Below are positions 1-7,979 of a stretch of 64,000 nucleotides of DNA, piece by piece. A program made the position numbers and the translations under genes. How positions within the stretch are numbered: position 1 is the stretch's first letter; the number at the start of each line of letters is the position of its first letter. The stretch is taken from positions 4,466,341 through 4,530,340 of the forward strand of contig NZ_CP097329.1 of NCBI RefSeq assembly GCF_030323025.1, written 5' to 3'. A model generated the notes under the pieces. The model saw only the letters and a list, made by a program, of their open reading frames with translations, was not told where the DNA came from and did no database searches. This stretch comes from Pseudanabaena mucicola str. Chao 1806. GTDB taxonomy: Bacteria > Cyanobacteriota > Cyanobacteriia > Pseudanabaenales > Pseudanabaenaceae.

Positions 1-15
1 TAGCTACGCTTTTCT

Positions 16-624
16 TTAATCTCTAACTTCAGGTTCTCTTTTTTTATAAATTAGTAACCAAACTAACAGTAAACCTGTAAACACTGCAATAATGCCCATA
101 CATCCACTAAATACTAATACTCCTGGGTTGACTAGCACGTCAAAAGAGATAGCATAGGGATTCAATCTTAAGGATGCTTGAATACTCAAGTACGCTGACA
201 ATCCCCACGCCAGTGTATTTACCAAAACCCACCAACCTGCTTGGGAAAAGAATCTTCGCAGTATTAACCATTGTGCAAGCCCAATAATGAAGCCGCCAGT
301 AGCGTCAAAAAAATAAAAATTTTGAAAAAATCCAGCCACAAACCAACCAAGAGAAGTTGCCAAGATAAACCTGTTTGATATGGGAATCTTAGTCCTCAAG
401 ACTAGCCATTGTGCAGTTCCAATTACAGATCCAACAATTAAAGCCCCAATTATGCCACTGTTCCAAGATCTGTATAAAAAAATAAAAATGTCAGAAATCA
501 AAGTTCTGGCAACAGTATGTAAAACTACCTTCTCAATTAGAGGTGCTAAAGCATTGATCGCCAAATTAACAACAAACGTACTTCCTAGATTAGCAAATAG
601 CCACTTAAACCAAAATAGAGTCAT
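16..624 (-). CDS. Multi-pass membrane protein of unknown function
   Basis: A 202-residue protein made mostly of hydrophobic helices, with about five predicted membrane segments. Two related blocks, an Ile/Gly stretch followed by a Gln-Trp-Leu and an Arg (around residues 64-77 and 114-123), suggest an internal duplication of a GxxxGxxQW-type unit; similar proteins are common and unnamed in cyanobacteria. The C-terminus is charged (KKREPEVRD) and probably cytoplasmic. The start ATG at 624 leads directly into the first hydrophobic segment. No function can be given. It lies just beyond the far end of the integron and is AT-rich like the host genome, so it is probably not a cassette. Confidence 0.6.
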   Translation of the reverse strand: MTLFWFKWLFANLGSTFVVNLAINALAPLIEKVVLHTVARTLISDIFIFLYRSWNSGIIGALIVGSVIGTAQWLVLRTKIPISNRFILATSLGWFVAGFFQNFYFFDATGGFIIGLAQWLILRRFFSQAGWWVLVNTLAWGLSAYLSIQASLRLNPYAISFDVLVNPGVLVFSGCMGIIAVFTGLLLVWLLIYKKREPEVRD

Positions 625-697
625 AGTTGAACCTCAAAAAATAAGCAAAATTTAAGGAATCGGTAAAAACGTCAGTATTTAACCTAAGTTACAGAGG

Positions 698-841
698 TTA
701 GAAGTAAATGGTAAACTTCTTAATGATGTGATCGCTTTGGCAAGAGGGGGAAGTGGTTATGTTTTAACAGTGTTAATTGGATTATTAGCGCAAAAAATGT
801 CTGCAACTGATAGAGCGATCACTGCATATACACTTACCTAG
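698..841 (+). pseudogene. Short coding remnant, 47 codons
   Basis: An open frame of 47 codons ending in TAG at 839-841, with protein-like composition (it contains ALARGGSGYVLTVLIGLLAQ) but no ATG/GTG start and an in-frame stop just upstream. It reads as the C-terminal end of a lost + strand gene. The family is not recognised. The rest of 625-1018 holds no intact gene; it is probably the worn outer edge of the integron. Confidence 0.3.
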
Positions 842-1018
842 TCAGAAGAATCTCAAAATCAGCAATTCCAAAATAAAAGTTAATCAGTCTTCTTTGAGAT
901 GAGGAGGAGCGATCACCTCTCACTAAGTACGGATGCCAGCGCCAATAACGCCAACCATCTCCAAACGTAGTAAAAAATCTCTCGCAAAATTTCACGAAAA
1001 ACCTAACTTGCGCTGGCG

Positions 1019-1085
1019 AGATAACGGATAAGTTCAGCGGTTGACGCGGCCTTATGCGTCAATCCGCTGCAACACCGGGTTAGAA
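1019..1085 (-). repeat. attC recombination site, outermost in the array
   Basis: Ends fit the attC boxes: AGATAAC at 1019-1025 and GTTAGAA at 1079-1085. The inner arms GTTCAGCGGTTGACGC and GCGTCAATCCGCTGCAAC pair along their length except for one-base bulges, the extrahelical bases typical of attC. The loop is short (GGCCTTAT). It closely resembles the site at 11246-11303. No intact cassette gene lies beyond it. Confidence 0.75.
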
Positions 1086-1163
1086 AGGGCTTGCCGCCAA
1101 TGGAACGAAAGACTGGCACGGCAAGCACGGCAAAAAAAGAAGCTTTACGCATAAAGGTTAATA

Positions 1164-1186
1164 GGCGGATGAACTGCTTGTTAGCC
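1164..1186 (-). repeat. Half of an attC site ending the split cassette gene
   Basis: On the - strand GGCTAAC (1186-1180) supplies the TAA stop of the interrupted cassette gene, followed by the arm AAGCAGTTCATCCGCC. This is the R''-L'' half of an attC. A convincing R' half is missing; a CCGCC/GGCGG pairing with 1096-1100 is all that remains, so the site is probably dead or fused with the neighbour. Confidence 0.5.
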
Positions 1187-1350
1187 CTTTTTCCTGAATT
1201 CATAGAGAATGTCCTCTTGCATTTGAGCAAGGGTCTCTGCTGTTACGCTAGCCGCTTCACGACCTCGCAAATCAATGTGCTCTTCGATAGGGCCATTATA
1301 GGAATGTAGCAGGAGACCCACGAAAGAAGTCTGGCACGAATTTAGCATAT
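1181..1350 (-). pseudogene. 3' part of interrupted integron cassette gene
   Basis: C-terminal part of the gene whose 5' part lies at 3945-4318. If the sequence between the two ATAT copies (1347-1350 and 3945-3948) is removed, the frame runs through without a break: ...SLLNDMLNSCQTSF... to ...YEFRKKG and a TAA stop. The rebuilt gene is 540 nt (179 aa). The stop codon lies in the attC end, as in typical cassettes. The segment is separated from its promoter and start by the IS and should be silent. Confidence 0.75.
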
Positions 1351-1378
1351 CTGAGATCTTGCACCATTCCCAAAAGCT

Positions 1379-1613
1379 TTAAGTAGGAATGGGTTTGAGA
1401 ACAATTTTAAAACCATAACGAGCAGCAATATCAGCATTAATTCGGATGTATCGGAGGAGTTTTAACCAAAGGACAGAAGGGAATAAAACAGAAAGTGTCA
1501 AATCAGAGGCAGCCTTTCAGTCCAAGACAGGAGGTGGCGACCATTGAGTACTCCAGTGAGCCAAAAGATAAGCAATCAGAGATAGAATTAGCCAACGAAA
1601 AACTCCAAGTTTT
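1379..1613 (-). pseudogene. IS4-like transposase, C-terminal fragment
   Basis: Continues the frame of the N-terminal fragment (2941-3859) once the IS256 element is removed: the codons join as GQSTKLG-VFRWLILSL. The frame meets a TGA at 1517-1519, where Trp would be the simplest ancestral codon, then runs another 45 codons to TAA at 1379-1381. The rebuilt gene is 382 codons including the stop. Both the TGA and the insertion inactivate it. Confidence 0.75.
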
Positions 1614-2940
1614 GAGACTGTCAAGCAAAGTGTGTAAAGTCTAGAAGCTAGAGATGGAGCCGATCCTCGAAGAGGATCGCAAAGCGATTGAGAGCAGGTT
1701 TCCAATCGCGAATGGGCATAGTCCATTTCTTAGAAATATTCCGCATAGCCAAGTAAACTAGCTTGAAAGCAGCCTCATCGGTCGGAAAAATCTGCTGAGA
1801 CTTAATCACCTTCCGCAAACTGCTATTCATCGACTCAATCGCATTAGTCGTATAAATCGCCCTGCGAATCTCAAGAGGAAACGCAAAGAAGGGGATAATG
1901 TTCGCCCAATGACTACGCCAAGATTTGGAGATCGAGGGATATAGTTTGTCCCATTTTTCAGCAAAGAGTTCAAGGTTAAACTCCGCCTCCGATTCCGTCG
2001 TCGCCGCATAAATCGCCTTGAGATCGGCACAAACCTGCTTGCGTTGTTGCCAAGGTACAAAAGCAACCGAGTTTCTGACCATGTGGACAATGCACAACTG
2101 CACCTGCGTTTTAGGAAATACCGTTTCGATAGCATTGGGAAAACCAGTCAAACCGTCAACGCAAGCAATCAAAATATCTTTGACCCCACGGTTACGAATT
2201 TCGGTGAGTACCGATAACCAGAATTTTGCACCCTCATTCGGTGAAATCCACATACCCAATAATTCCTTGTATCCGTCCATATTCACCGCCAAGGCAAAGT
2301 ACAGGGACTTGTTAATCACCCTGCCATTGTCTCGCACTTTGATGACTAGACAGTCCAGAAATACAATCGGATAAACCGCATCAAGGGGACGGTTTTGCCA
2401 TTGTTTCACCTCATCGATCACTTCATCAGTGACATTGGAAATCAGGGTCGGTGATACCTCGACACCATACATTTCTTGCAACTGGGACTGGATATCCCTG
2501 ACACTCATCCCTCTGGCATATAGGGCAATGATCTTCTCGTCTAGTCCTGACAAGCGGCTTTGCCCTTTCTTTACCATCTGTGGTTCAAACTCGCCTTGGC
2601 GATCGCGTGGTATTGCAATTTCGGCTATGCCAAAGTCGCCTTGGACTTTTTTCTGGCTATAGCCGTTACGACTGTTGCTTTGTCCTTCTGGTCTGGATTC
2701 GTGCTTCTTGTACCCTAGATGCGTTGATAATTCTGCTTCTAATGCTCGTTCCACCAGTGCGGTGGTTAGTTGTTTCAGGATTCCTCCTTCTCCGAATAGG
2801 TCGGGTGGTGTTTTACATTCTTGCAGCAATTCGTCTAGCAATTCTTTGCGGATATTCATCGGTTTTATTGTTGGTAATTGTGTGTCTTGATCATCTCTCT
2901 ATATATATCCCAGACTTTACACACTTTAATTTACACTCTC
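1614..2940 (-). mobile_element. IS256-family insertion sequence (complete)
   Basis: A 1,327-bp element with imperfect terminal repeats (GAGACTGTCAAGCAAAGTGT and GAGAGTGTAAATTAAAGTGT, both continuing GTAAAGTCT inward) and a perfect 8-bp target duplication CAAGTTTT at 1606-1613 and 2941-2948. Eight-base duplications are usual for IS256. It carries one intact transposase and sits inside the IS4-like transposase, so it arrived later. Confidence 0.9.
1648..2859 (-). CDS. IS256-family (Mutator-type) transposase
   Basis: 403 residues, the usual length for the family. It cuts and joins the ends of its IS. DDE catalytic residues are visible: Asp in [16 protein letters not shown], Asp in [11 protein letters not shown], and Glu in the TTNAIES motif near the C-terminus. 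The N-terminal half holds the DNA-binding region (ELSTHLGY...RNGYSQKK, typical of IS256 proteins). The gene fills the element with short flanks to both inverted repeats and has no visible damage, so the IS may be active. Confidence 0.95.
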   Translation of the reverse strand: MNIRKELLDELLQECKTPPDLFGEGGILKQLTTALVERALEAELSTHLGYKKHESRPEGQSNSRNGYSQKKVQGDFGIAEIAIPRDRQGEFEPQMVKKGQSRLSGLDEKIIALYARGMSVRDIQSQLQEMYGVEVSPTLISNVTDEVIDEVKQWQNRPLDAVYPIVFLDCLVIKVRDNGRVINKSLYFALAVNMDGYKELLGMWISPNEGAKFWLSVLTEIRNRGVKDILIACVDGLTGFPNAIETVFPKTQVQLCIVHMVRNSVAFVPWQQRKQVCADLKAIYAATTESEAEFNLELFAEKWDKLYPSISKSWRSHWANIIPFFAFPLEIRRAIYTTNAIESMNSSLRKVIKSQQIFPTDEAAFKLVYLAMRNISKKWTMPIRDWKPALNRFAILFEDRLHL

Positions 2941-3859
2941 CAAGTTTTGTAGACTGCCCAAAACAATGTAAACCAAAGCGATGTTTAATGGTTTTGAAAA
3001 ATCCCTCAATCGCCCAACGCTTACGACCCAACATCACCAGATAAGCACCCGAATAAGGATGAGAAGAAATCACAAAGCGTAACTCTCGTTTGCTATCAGC
3101 TCTTTTGAGCCAGAACCAAGAGATGGTAAATGTGGTACTTAGCCCTTCGAGTAAAACTTGTTGCCCCCGTTTGCCATGACGATAAAGTTGTTTGACCGAA
3201 CGCCCATCTTGAAGCTTACGATTGCAGCGTATGCCCACAACAACTCGCCAAGCCTTTGCTCGGACTGTATTTAAAAACTTGACTGTGCAAAACTCAGTAT
3301 CAGCAAGAACAATTACTTTCCTACCTTGGGTTAATCGCTTTGGCACTGTTCCCAACAATTTACAAGCTAAGTCTGATGGACTCGCATATCCCTTGCCGCG
3401 CCACACTCTAAAACTCCATGGTATTCGCCACTCACCGTAGACTAGATAAAGTAAGACTAGATGAAGTCCTCGCTTACCGTTGAGCATCCTTACCCATGGG
3501 GCTGAGCCGTCAGCCGTCGAGGTATTTATTAGATGCAAAAACTTGCCGCATTTTGTCAATGTGGTCAAGTCAATCAAGATCTTCAATGGACTCCCTTTGT
3601 ATGGTCGATGCTGAGCGATTTGCTCTAAGATGATCTGACGGGTTATCCGAATCACTGACCGCGTAGACCAGTTATAGTGATTTAGAAACCGACTTAACGA
3701 ACTGGCTGATTTTACTTGCGTATGTTGAGGTAAAGGATGTCCCTGCGCTTCGAGAAATAGTCCCAATATCGCATTCAGACTGGCTTTTTGATACACACTA
3801 GGCATAAAGCTCAGAAGGCTATAAACTAACCTTTGGGCGTGCTTAACGATGCTTTCCAT
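2941..3859 (-). pseudogene. IS4-like transposase, N-terminal fragment
   Basis: The first 306 codons of a DDE transposase (ATG at 3859), cut by the IS256 element after ...CFGQSTKLG. Catalytic Asp residues are seen in LKILIDLTTLTK and IVLADTEFC, and the Glu with following Lys in RWAIEGFFKTIKHRFG, the YREK-type signature of the IS4 superfamily. The open frame runs a few codons into the IS256 end (to 2891), which is an accident of the insertion. The C-terminal remainder is at 1379-1613. Confidence 0.85.
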
Positions 3860-3944
3860 ATCGTTATTTAAATTAGTACTACGCCCTTTTTTTCACATCT
3901 CTCGTCTTTTTGCAACCCCTTTTTAGAATGGTGCAAGATCTCAG

Positions 3945-4318
3945 ATATCGTTCAGCAAGCTTTCCCAATTAGCTGCATCTAGGGCTGACTTGGACTTCGT
4001 GAGCCGGTCAGCTTTCTGCTCCTTCCATCTCTTTAGCTTGGTTTCACTCCAACCTTTTCGGCGTAGCTTTAACTCTTCGTTGTCAGCCGCATTCTTTTGA
4101 CGTTCAAGCTTTGATTCATCACGTGCCAGGGAACCTAGAAACGTTCCACAATCGCAGTGACCTTGCGTGGTGAGAAAGTAATGCTCACCAGGTTTTAGAT
4201 GCTCTTCAATACTAGGGTTTCGTTGTGGTTTAAGTGTGCGCCCATGCTTAACCGCGATGTCAGTCAGGACGGACAGGTTCGCAGAGCGAGGTAGCACGGC
4301 CGTAATGAAGTAACACAT
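3945..4318 (-). pseudogene. 5' part of interrupted integron cassette gene
   Basis: ATG at 4318 begins MCYFITAVLP and 124 intact codons follow before the IS4-like insertion. A CxC pair (GHCDCGTF, about residue 55) and a charged, probably helical middle (ESKLERQKNAADNEELKL) are visible. Proteins starting MCYFIT are, as far as I recall, frequent uncharacterised integron cargo, but I cannot check this here. With the 3' part at 1181-1350 the original product was 179 aa. Function unknown. It follows the attC at 4323-4408 by a few bases, the usual tight cassette packing. Confidence 0.7.
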
Positions 4319-4322
4319 AGAC

Positions 4323-4408
4323 TTCTAACGGTCTGGTTGAGCCGCCTCAGTTAAACTTTGGCTTTTGAAGATCACATTTTAGAGGTCGGCTCCAACGCAG
4401 TGTTAGCC
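4323..4408 (-). repeat. attC site of the PRTase-NADAR cassette
   Basis: Boxes TTCTAAC (4323-4329) and GTTAGCC (4402-4408). Arms GGTTGAGCCG and CGGCTCCAAC pair with one extrahelical base, as expected for a folded attC. It is nearly identical in its ends to the sites at 6556-6641 and 9678-9763, so these three cassettes share one attC subfamily. Confidence 0.85.
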
Positions 4409-4427
4409 ATCCGACTGCATGAGCCAA

Positions 4428-5399
4428 CTAATTTATTAAAGGTAATTGAGATTCTGCAATGTACCGAACTGGTTTAGTAAGTTTTCTAACTTTACCAATC
4501 TCAACGGCTCGATCTAACCATTTACGCATTATCTTCAAGTCAGTGTTCTCGAAAATCTCAACTAACTCTTTATCGGTGCGTTCGGTTTTCAAGCTACCTA
4601 TTATGTATGGCATCATAATTTGAGAAGCATCATATTTTTGGTGTTCGGATTCAATAGACTCAGCACTCACATGGCTATTTATGGTATTTTTTCCGTTAAA
4701 ATCAGACTCAAGCATAGGAGTATCTGGCAAAACGACTTCTGAATCAGGTTGGTTATTTACCTTGTTAAAGTCCAGTAAATCCCTGTAATTGTCTAGATGA
4801 TATTCACTATTTGCTGAAACTGAGCTAATTTCTTGTCCATACAACAAAAAATTTTGAATTGGAAGAGGCTTTACAATTGTTTCGGAAGTAATTTCTCCAG
4901 TCTTTATTTGTTCTCTTACTTGCATTAACAAACGTCCAAGCACATTAGCACCAGTAAGAATTTCTTCGTCTTCTGGTTTAGCACCCCAAAAATCATCTTT
5001 CCTTGAATCTTCAACGATTGGTAAATCTCCTGTCTCTAGTAGAAGCTCACTAAATTTCTCCCAATTTTGAACAAGTTTTACCTGCAAACACCAACGCATT
5101 ACTTTTGTTCGGACTATATCCCAGTCAACACGAGAATTATCTCGGTAAGGCTTGCTTTTCATTTTTGCTGTCATGGGACTCCGTTCAGCAATGATTAGTC
5201 TTTGGACTTCAGGTAGATGAGGGAAACGGCAAGCTTGATAGAGTGCTTCAGAAGTCAAAATCTTGACTCCGTTAACATTTAACAGGTATCCTCCTGCCAT
5301 GTTAGACAACCCACCGAATTTTTCAGCAGTCTTACGAAAAGTAATACATTCTAGCCTGTTATATGTTCTTGACTCAGGAAGCTTTGCTACTGCTGGCAT
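4428..5399 (-). CDS. NADAR (YbiA-like) domain protein with C-terminal extension
   Basis: About 323 aa. Residues 15-165 fit the NADAR/YbiA fold, a family acting on ADP-ribose-linked compounds: visible marks are GGLSNMAGGY (29-38), the conserved Glu in SEALYQACRF (50-59), DDFWGAK (135-141) and GANVLGRLLM (150-159). A variable linker leads to a C-terminal module (about 255-323, ...TDKELVEIFENTDLKIMRKW) that looks like a small winged helix. Some NADAR proteins remove ADP-ribose from guanine and serve as antitoxins. ATG at 5399 lies 2 nt after the upstream stop; a TTG at 5405 would overlap it. It is cotranscribed with the PRTase-like gene and followed by an attC. Fold good, function inferred. Confidence 0.75.
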   Translation of the reverse strand: MPAVAKLPESRTYNRLECITFRKTAEKFGGLSNMAGGYLLNVNGVKILTSEALYQACRFPHLPEVQRLIIAERSPMTAKMKSKPYRDNSRVDWDIVRTKVMRWCLQVKLVQNWEKFSELLLETGDLPIVEDSRKDDFWGAKPEDEEILTGANVLGRLLMQVREQIKTGEITSETIVKPLPIQNFLLYGQEISSVSANSEYHLDNYRDLLDFNKVNNQPDSEVVLPDTPMLESDFNGKNTINSHVSAESIESEHQKYDASQIMMPYIIGSLKTERTDKELVEIFENTDLKIMRKWLDRAVEIGKVRKLTKPVRYIAESQLPLIN

Positions 5400-5401
5400 C
5401 T

Positions 5402-6478
5402 TCAAAATTCCTCCAATTCAGCAATTGGCGTAATGTTAACTGTCCGAGGAAATAGGGGATACCAAGCATTTAATGGAGAAGCTTTATTGGGATCACCCCA
5501 CCATAATGCCAGTGGACAGTTATTTGCGATATTACGATATGTTATCAGAACTGCCCCAAAACCTAAAGACTCAAGATAGTCATATCCTAACGGACGCATA
5601 CTGGTATTTGGACTTCTAGGCAATGAAACAATGTATGCGCCAGCCTTCAAGAATGCGTACTCGATTACTTTACGGGCATCAGGTGAAGAAAAAATGCTGT
5701 CCTGAGTTGGCATATCATTAGGACGAAATAAAGGTGGGAAAGATTGATTAGACTTTTGAAGTCGCTGATTATTTACTGCATGAATATATTGATCGACAAG
5801 TTGATCGCTAGAGATTTCATGAGACCAAAAACAATCAAATCTTGACGGATTTCGCCGTGAGTTATGAAATTCATACCATTTCCAAAAATGTACCGAAATA
5901 TTTTTTAGACGTGCTTGCTCCTCAATTTTTATTTTTGAATACTTAAATCCTTCTGTATGATGTGCAAAAAATATTATGTGTAAAGTTGTTCCGTGTATGG
6001 CTGTTGGCAACCAAGAGATAATGTCACGTCTAACCCTATTGCCAGAGTATAAGCAATCATCAAAATAAATATAAGCAATTGGATTTCTACCACAGTCCTT
6101 AACTTCAATTCCATATAGTCTTTGGAGAAGTGAATCGCAAATGCTCACTAAATCCTTTTGACTACTACCTTTTGTTTGAATTTGCAGAAATTTTATATTT
6201 GGTAATGTTCTAGCAGGATCTGAGCCAAGTAGTTTTTCGGAAATTAACGCTCTACGAATAAAGGCTTCAGCCTTTTCATGGGAAATATAGTAGGTTTTCA
6301 GAATGCGATCCATCTGCTCAAGGATCACTATTTGGGCATTGTCGCCACAACCAAACTTGTCAAACTGAGTTACCCATCTGTTAACATGACTTGGATTAAT
6401 AGTGCGGATCTCGCCCTGTCGATAATCAGCGATTGTTGTTGCGATTGATTGGAGTAAAGCTTCACGCTGGTTAGTCAT
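5402..6478 (-). CDS. Phosphoribosyltransferase-like protein, partner of NADAR protein
   Basis: 358 aa. The block AYIYFDDCLYSGNRVRRDI (residues 135-153) matches the PRPP-binding loop of type I phosphoribosyltransferases: hydrophobic strand, two Asp, then a Ser-Gly loop. Upstream, LQIQTKGSSQKDLV (98-111) resembles the PPi-loop region. The N-terminal 90 residues are helical. Such PRTase-like domains have been described in predicted conflict systems, and this one sits directly upstream of a NADAR gene in the same cassette. It may make or modify a nucleotide or act as an effector; this is inference. ATG at 6478 leaves a 77-bp gap to the attC at 6556. Confidence 0.65.
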   Translation of the reverse strand: MTNQREALLQSIATTIADYRQGEIRTINPSHVNRWVTQFDKFGCGDNAQIVILEQMDRILKTYYISHEKAEAFIRRALISEKLLGSDPARTLPNIKFLQIQTKGSSQKDLVSICDSLLQRLYGIEVKDCGRNPIAYIYFDDCLYSGNRVRRDIISWLPTAIHGTTLHIIFFAHHTEGFKYSKIKIEEQARLKNISVHFWKWYEFHNSRRNPSRFDCFWSHEISSDQLVDQYIHAVNNQRLQKSNQSFPPLFRPNDMPTQDSIFSSPDARKVIEYAFLKAGAYIVSLPRSPNTSMRPLGYDYLESLGFGAVLITYRNIANNCPLALWWGDPNKASPLNAWYPLFPRTVNITPIAELEEF

Positions 6479-6555
6479 ACTGGCATAAGACCGTAGCTAA
6501 TTATTTTCTGTTGCCAGCCACTTTACAATACCGTTGCCACAAGTAACTAAAGAAG

Positions 6556-6641
6556 GGCTAACGGTCTAGTTGAGCCGCCTCAGAAATATTTTGGTGTTAA
6601 AGAATGATTTTTTAGTGGTCGGCTCCAACGAAGTGTTAGAC
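6556..6641 (-). repeat. attC site of the DUF433 cassette
   Basis: Boxes GGCTAAC (6556-6562) and GTTAGAC (6635-6641); arms GTTGAGCCG and CGGCTCCAAC pair with one extrahelical base. Same subfamily as the sites at 4323 and 9678. Confidence 0.85.
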
Positions 6642-6646
6642 ATTTG

Positions 6647-7039
6647 CTACGGGATGAACAGACGACTTACGCCTAGATAGTTTTCAAGGTAGAGAGCGAT
6701 CCCAATCAAGCGATCAACGCATTCTTCTCGATATTCTCGCTCAATAATCCGATCAACATTTGCAAGTGTAACCACAGGCAATGAAGTTGGCAAACATTCT
6801 TATCGAATTACTTGCTCTAAAGAATCTTCACCTTTCATACTACGGTTAGCAGTTAGCAAAATCATTTGATTTTCTTGAGCAAATCTCCAGACCACTCTAT
6901 CGCTGCTGGTTATTGGCAACTCAACTTCATCAAAGTAAACAAAACGAATTTGCAAAACCTCAAGCCACCCTTCAGAGGTAATACTACCGAAAAGCATGAG
7001 TGACTGTCCTTCAATATTGTGATCGATTAAAAAAATCAC
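6647..7039 (-). pseudogene. DUF5615/PIN-like protein gene with in-frame stop
   Basis: The first 79 codons (MIFLIDHNIEGQS... to ...EDSLEQVIR) resemble small PIN-like DUF5615 proteins that accompany DUF433 proteins in putative toxin-antitoxin pairs. The frame then meets TAA at 6800-6802 but stays open afterwards for about 50 codons (CLPTSLPVVTLANVDRIIE...LFIP) to TAG at 6647-6649, just before the attC. A single nonsense change is the simplest explanation. It overlaps the DUF433 gene by 4 nt. Only a truncated product can be made. Confidence 0.65.
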
Positions 7040-7422
7040 TTGTTTTTTGCTGCTCGTTTAGCTTTACGCACTTGCAGTTTTTGCCAAGCAGATGCATATT
7101 CAGGCTTTGGCGGCAACTTAGAAATATAAGCAATGCGTTCTTTGTTGCGTTCTTCCCAATAATATCGAATTTCTTCTGCTTGCTGTAATACAGTTTGATA
7201 TTCTGATTCGACTTCTTCGTAGTGAGTGTCGATATAAGACATTGCTGCGTCAAACTGCTCATCAGTTAGATAAAATTGGTGGCGGATTAAATGGCGCGGG
7301 TAACCTGCATGAATATAGTCGATCACTTGATACAAGGTTATTCTTGTACCAGAAATTGTCAGACCACGCTCTGTTCGGGTAATTGCTGGTTTGTTGTCAT
7401 GAGATAACAGCATATTAATCAT
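7036..7422 (-). CDS. DUF433-domain protein, probable antitoxin
   Basis: 128 aa. The N-terminal 75 residues carry the DUF433 pattern (TISGTRITLYQVIDYIHAGY, then a helix-rich segment ending in YIDTHYEEVE), a short helical fold proposed to bind DNA. The rest is a charged tail rich in Lys and Arg (LQVRKAKRAAKNK). It overlaps by 4 nt the DUF5615/PIN-like gene, the usual gene order for this putative toxin-antitoxin pair. ATG at 7422 leads straight into conserved sequence. Confidence 0.7.
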   Translation of the reverse strand: MINMLLSHDNKPAITRTERGLTISGTRITLYQVIDYIHAGYPRHLIRHQFYLTDEQFDAAMSYIDTHYEEVESEYQTVLQQAEEIRYYWEERNKERIAYISKLPPKPEYASAWQKLQVRKAKRAAKNK

Positions 7423-7620
7423 TACCTCTTGTTCGCATATGGTTGTTGCTCCCTCCTTATCATATCACCTCCAACTCTATTCGCCTTCACGTCAGTAAAA
7501 ATAAGGTGCGTTAATCAAATGTAACGCACTCTACAAGATCGGCGATCGCACTAAACTAAAAATCACGCTACCAGTAGCGTATGCTATCAAAATTTATGGC
7601 ATAAAAATGCTATCTGTAAC
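7423..7620. other. Intergenic stretch inside the integron
   Basis: No gene is seen. It contains a hairpin GTGCGTTAATC...GTAACGCAC (about 7504-7529) and one GCGATCGC, so it looks like host DNA rather than cassette DNA. It separates the DUF433 promoter region from the ABC transporter remnant. Confidence 0.4.
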
Positions 7621-7797
7621 ATTAGTCTAAACTCCAATAAGTCTGGACGCGATGTAGCGAACTTGATGCAAACCTTAGCTAAGGAGCAGAGATGCACAAT
7701 TTTGTTGGTTACCCATGACAATTGCATTTTGGATGTCGCCGATCGCATTGTAGAAATGGAAGATGGTAATCTCACCAATAACTCGATAAACAGATAA
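7621..7797 (+). pseudogene. C-terminal fragment of a DevA-type ABC transporter ATPase
   Basis: An open frame of 58 codons encodes the tail of an ABC ATPase: KSGRDVANLMQTLAKEQ, then ILLVTHDNCILDVADRI with the switch-region His after the Walker B strand, then EMEDGNLTNN. This pattern fits the DevA/MacB-like exporters of cyanobacteria. Walker A, signature and Walker B are all absent, so it is a dead fragment. It points opposite to the surrounding cassettes and has no attC of its own. Confidence 0.7.
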
Positions 7798-7855
7798 GAA
7801 ATTTGAGAAGATACGGGAGATGAGAAGAATCGCTTGGTATTTGTAGAGTGTTTCG

Positions 7856-7969
7856 GTCTAACGCCGGATTTGACCGGCACGCACCGGCATTGCGCCGCAA
7901 GACGTATGCTCTCGCGCATGGCTTGCGGCGCAATGCCGGTGCGTGTCCGCGTCGAACGACCTGTTAGGC
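7856..7969 (-). repeat. Long attC site (114 bp)
   Basis: Boxes GTCTAAC (7856-7862) and GTTAGGC (7963-7969). The arms pair over about 30 bases, including CGCACCGGCATTGCGCCGCA and its complement, so the folded site would be a long GC-rich hairpin. It is much longer and richer in GC than the other sites in the array and probably came from a different source. Confidence 0.8.
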
Positions 7970-7979
7970 AGCATAGCCG

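Larger units (their letters stand above)
1351..3944 (-). mobile_element. IS4-like insertion sequence carrying a nested IS256-family element
   Basis: Terminal inverted repeats CTGAGATCTTGCACCATTC at 1351-1369 and its complement at 3926-3944 bound the element, flanked by a 4-bp target duplication ATAT. The original IS is about 1,259 bp once the nested insertion (1614-2940 plus one 8-bp duplication) is removed. It landed in an integron cassette gene. Both the nested insertion and an internal stop break its transposase, so it cannot move by its own enzyme. Confidence 0.85.

Noticed and set aside
1003..1309. Short frames on both strands around the outermost attC
   Set aside because: They cross the attC and only one of them (ending at 1181, - strand) joins to the split cassette gene.
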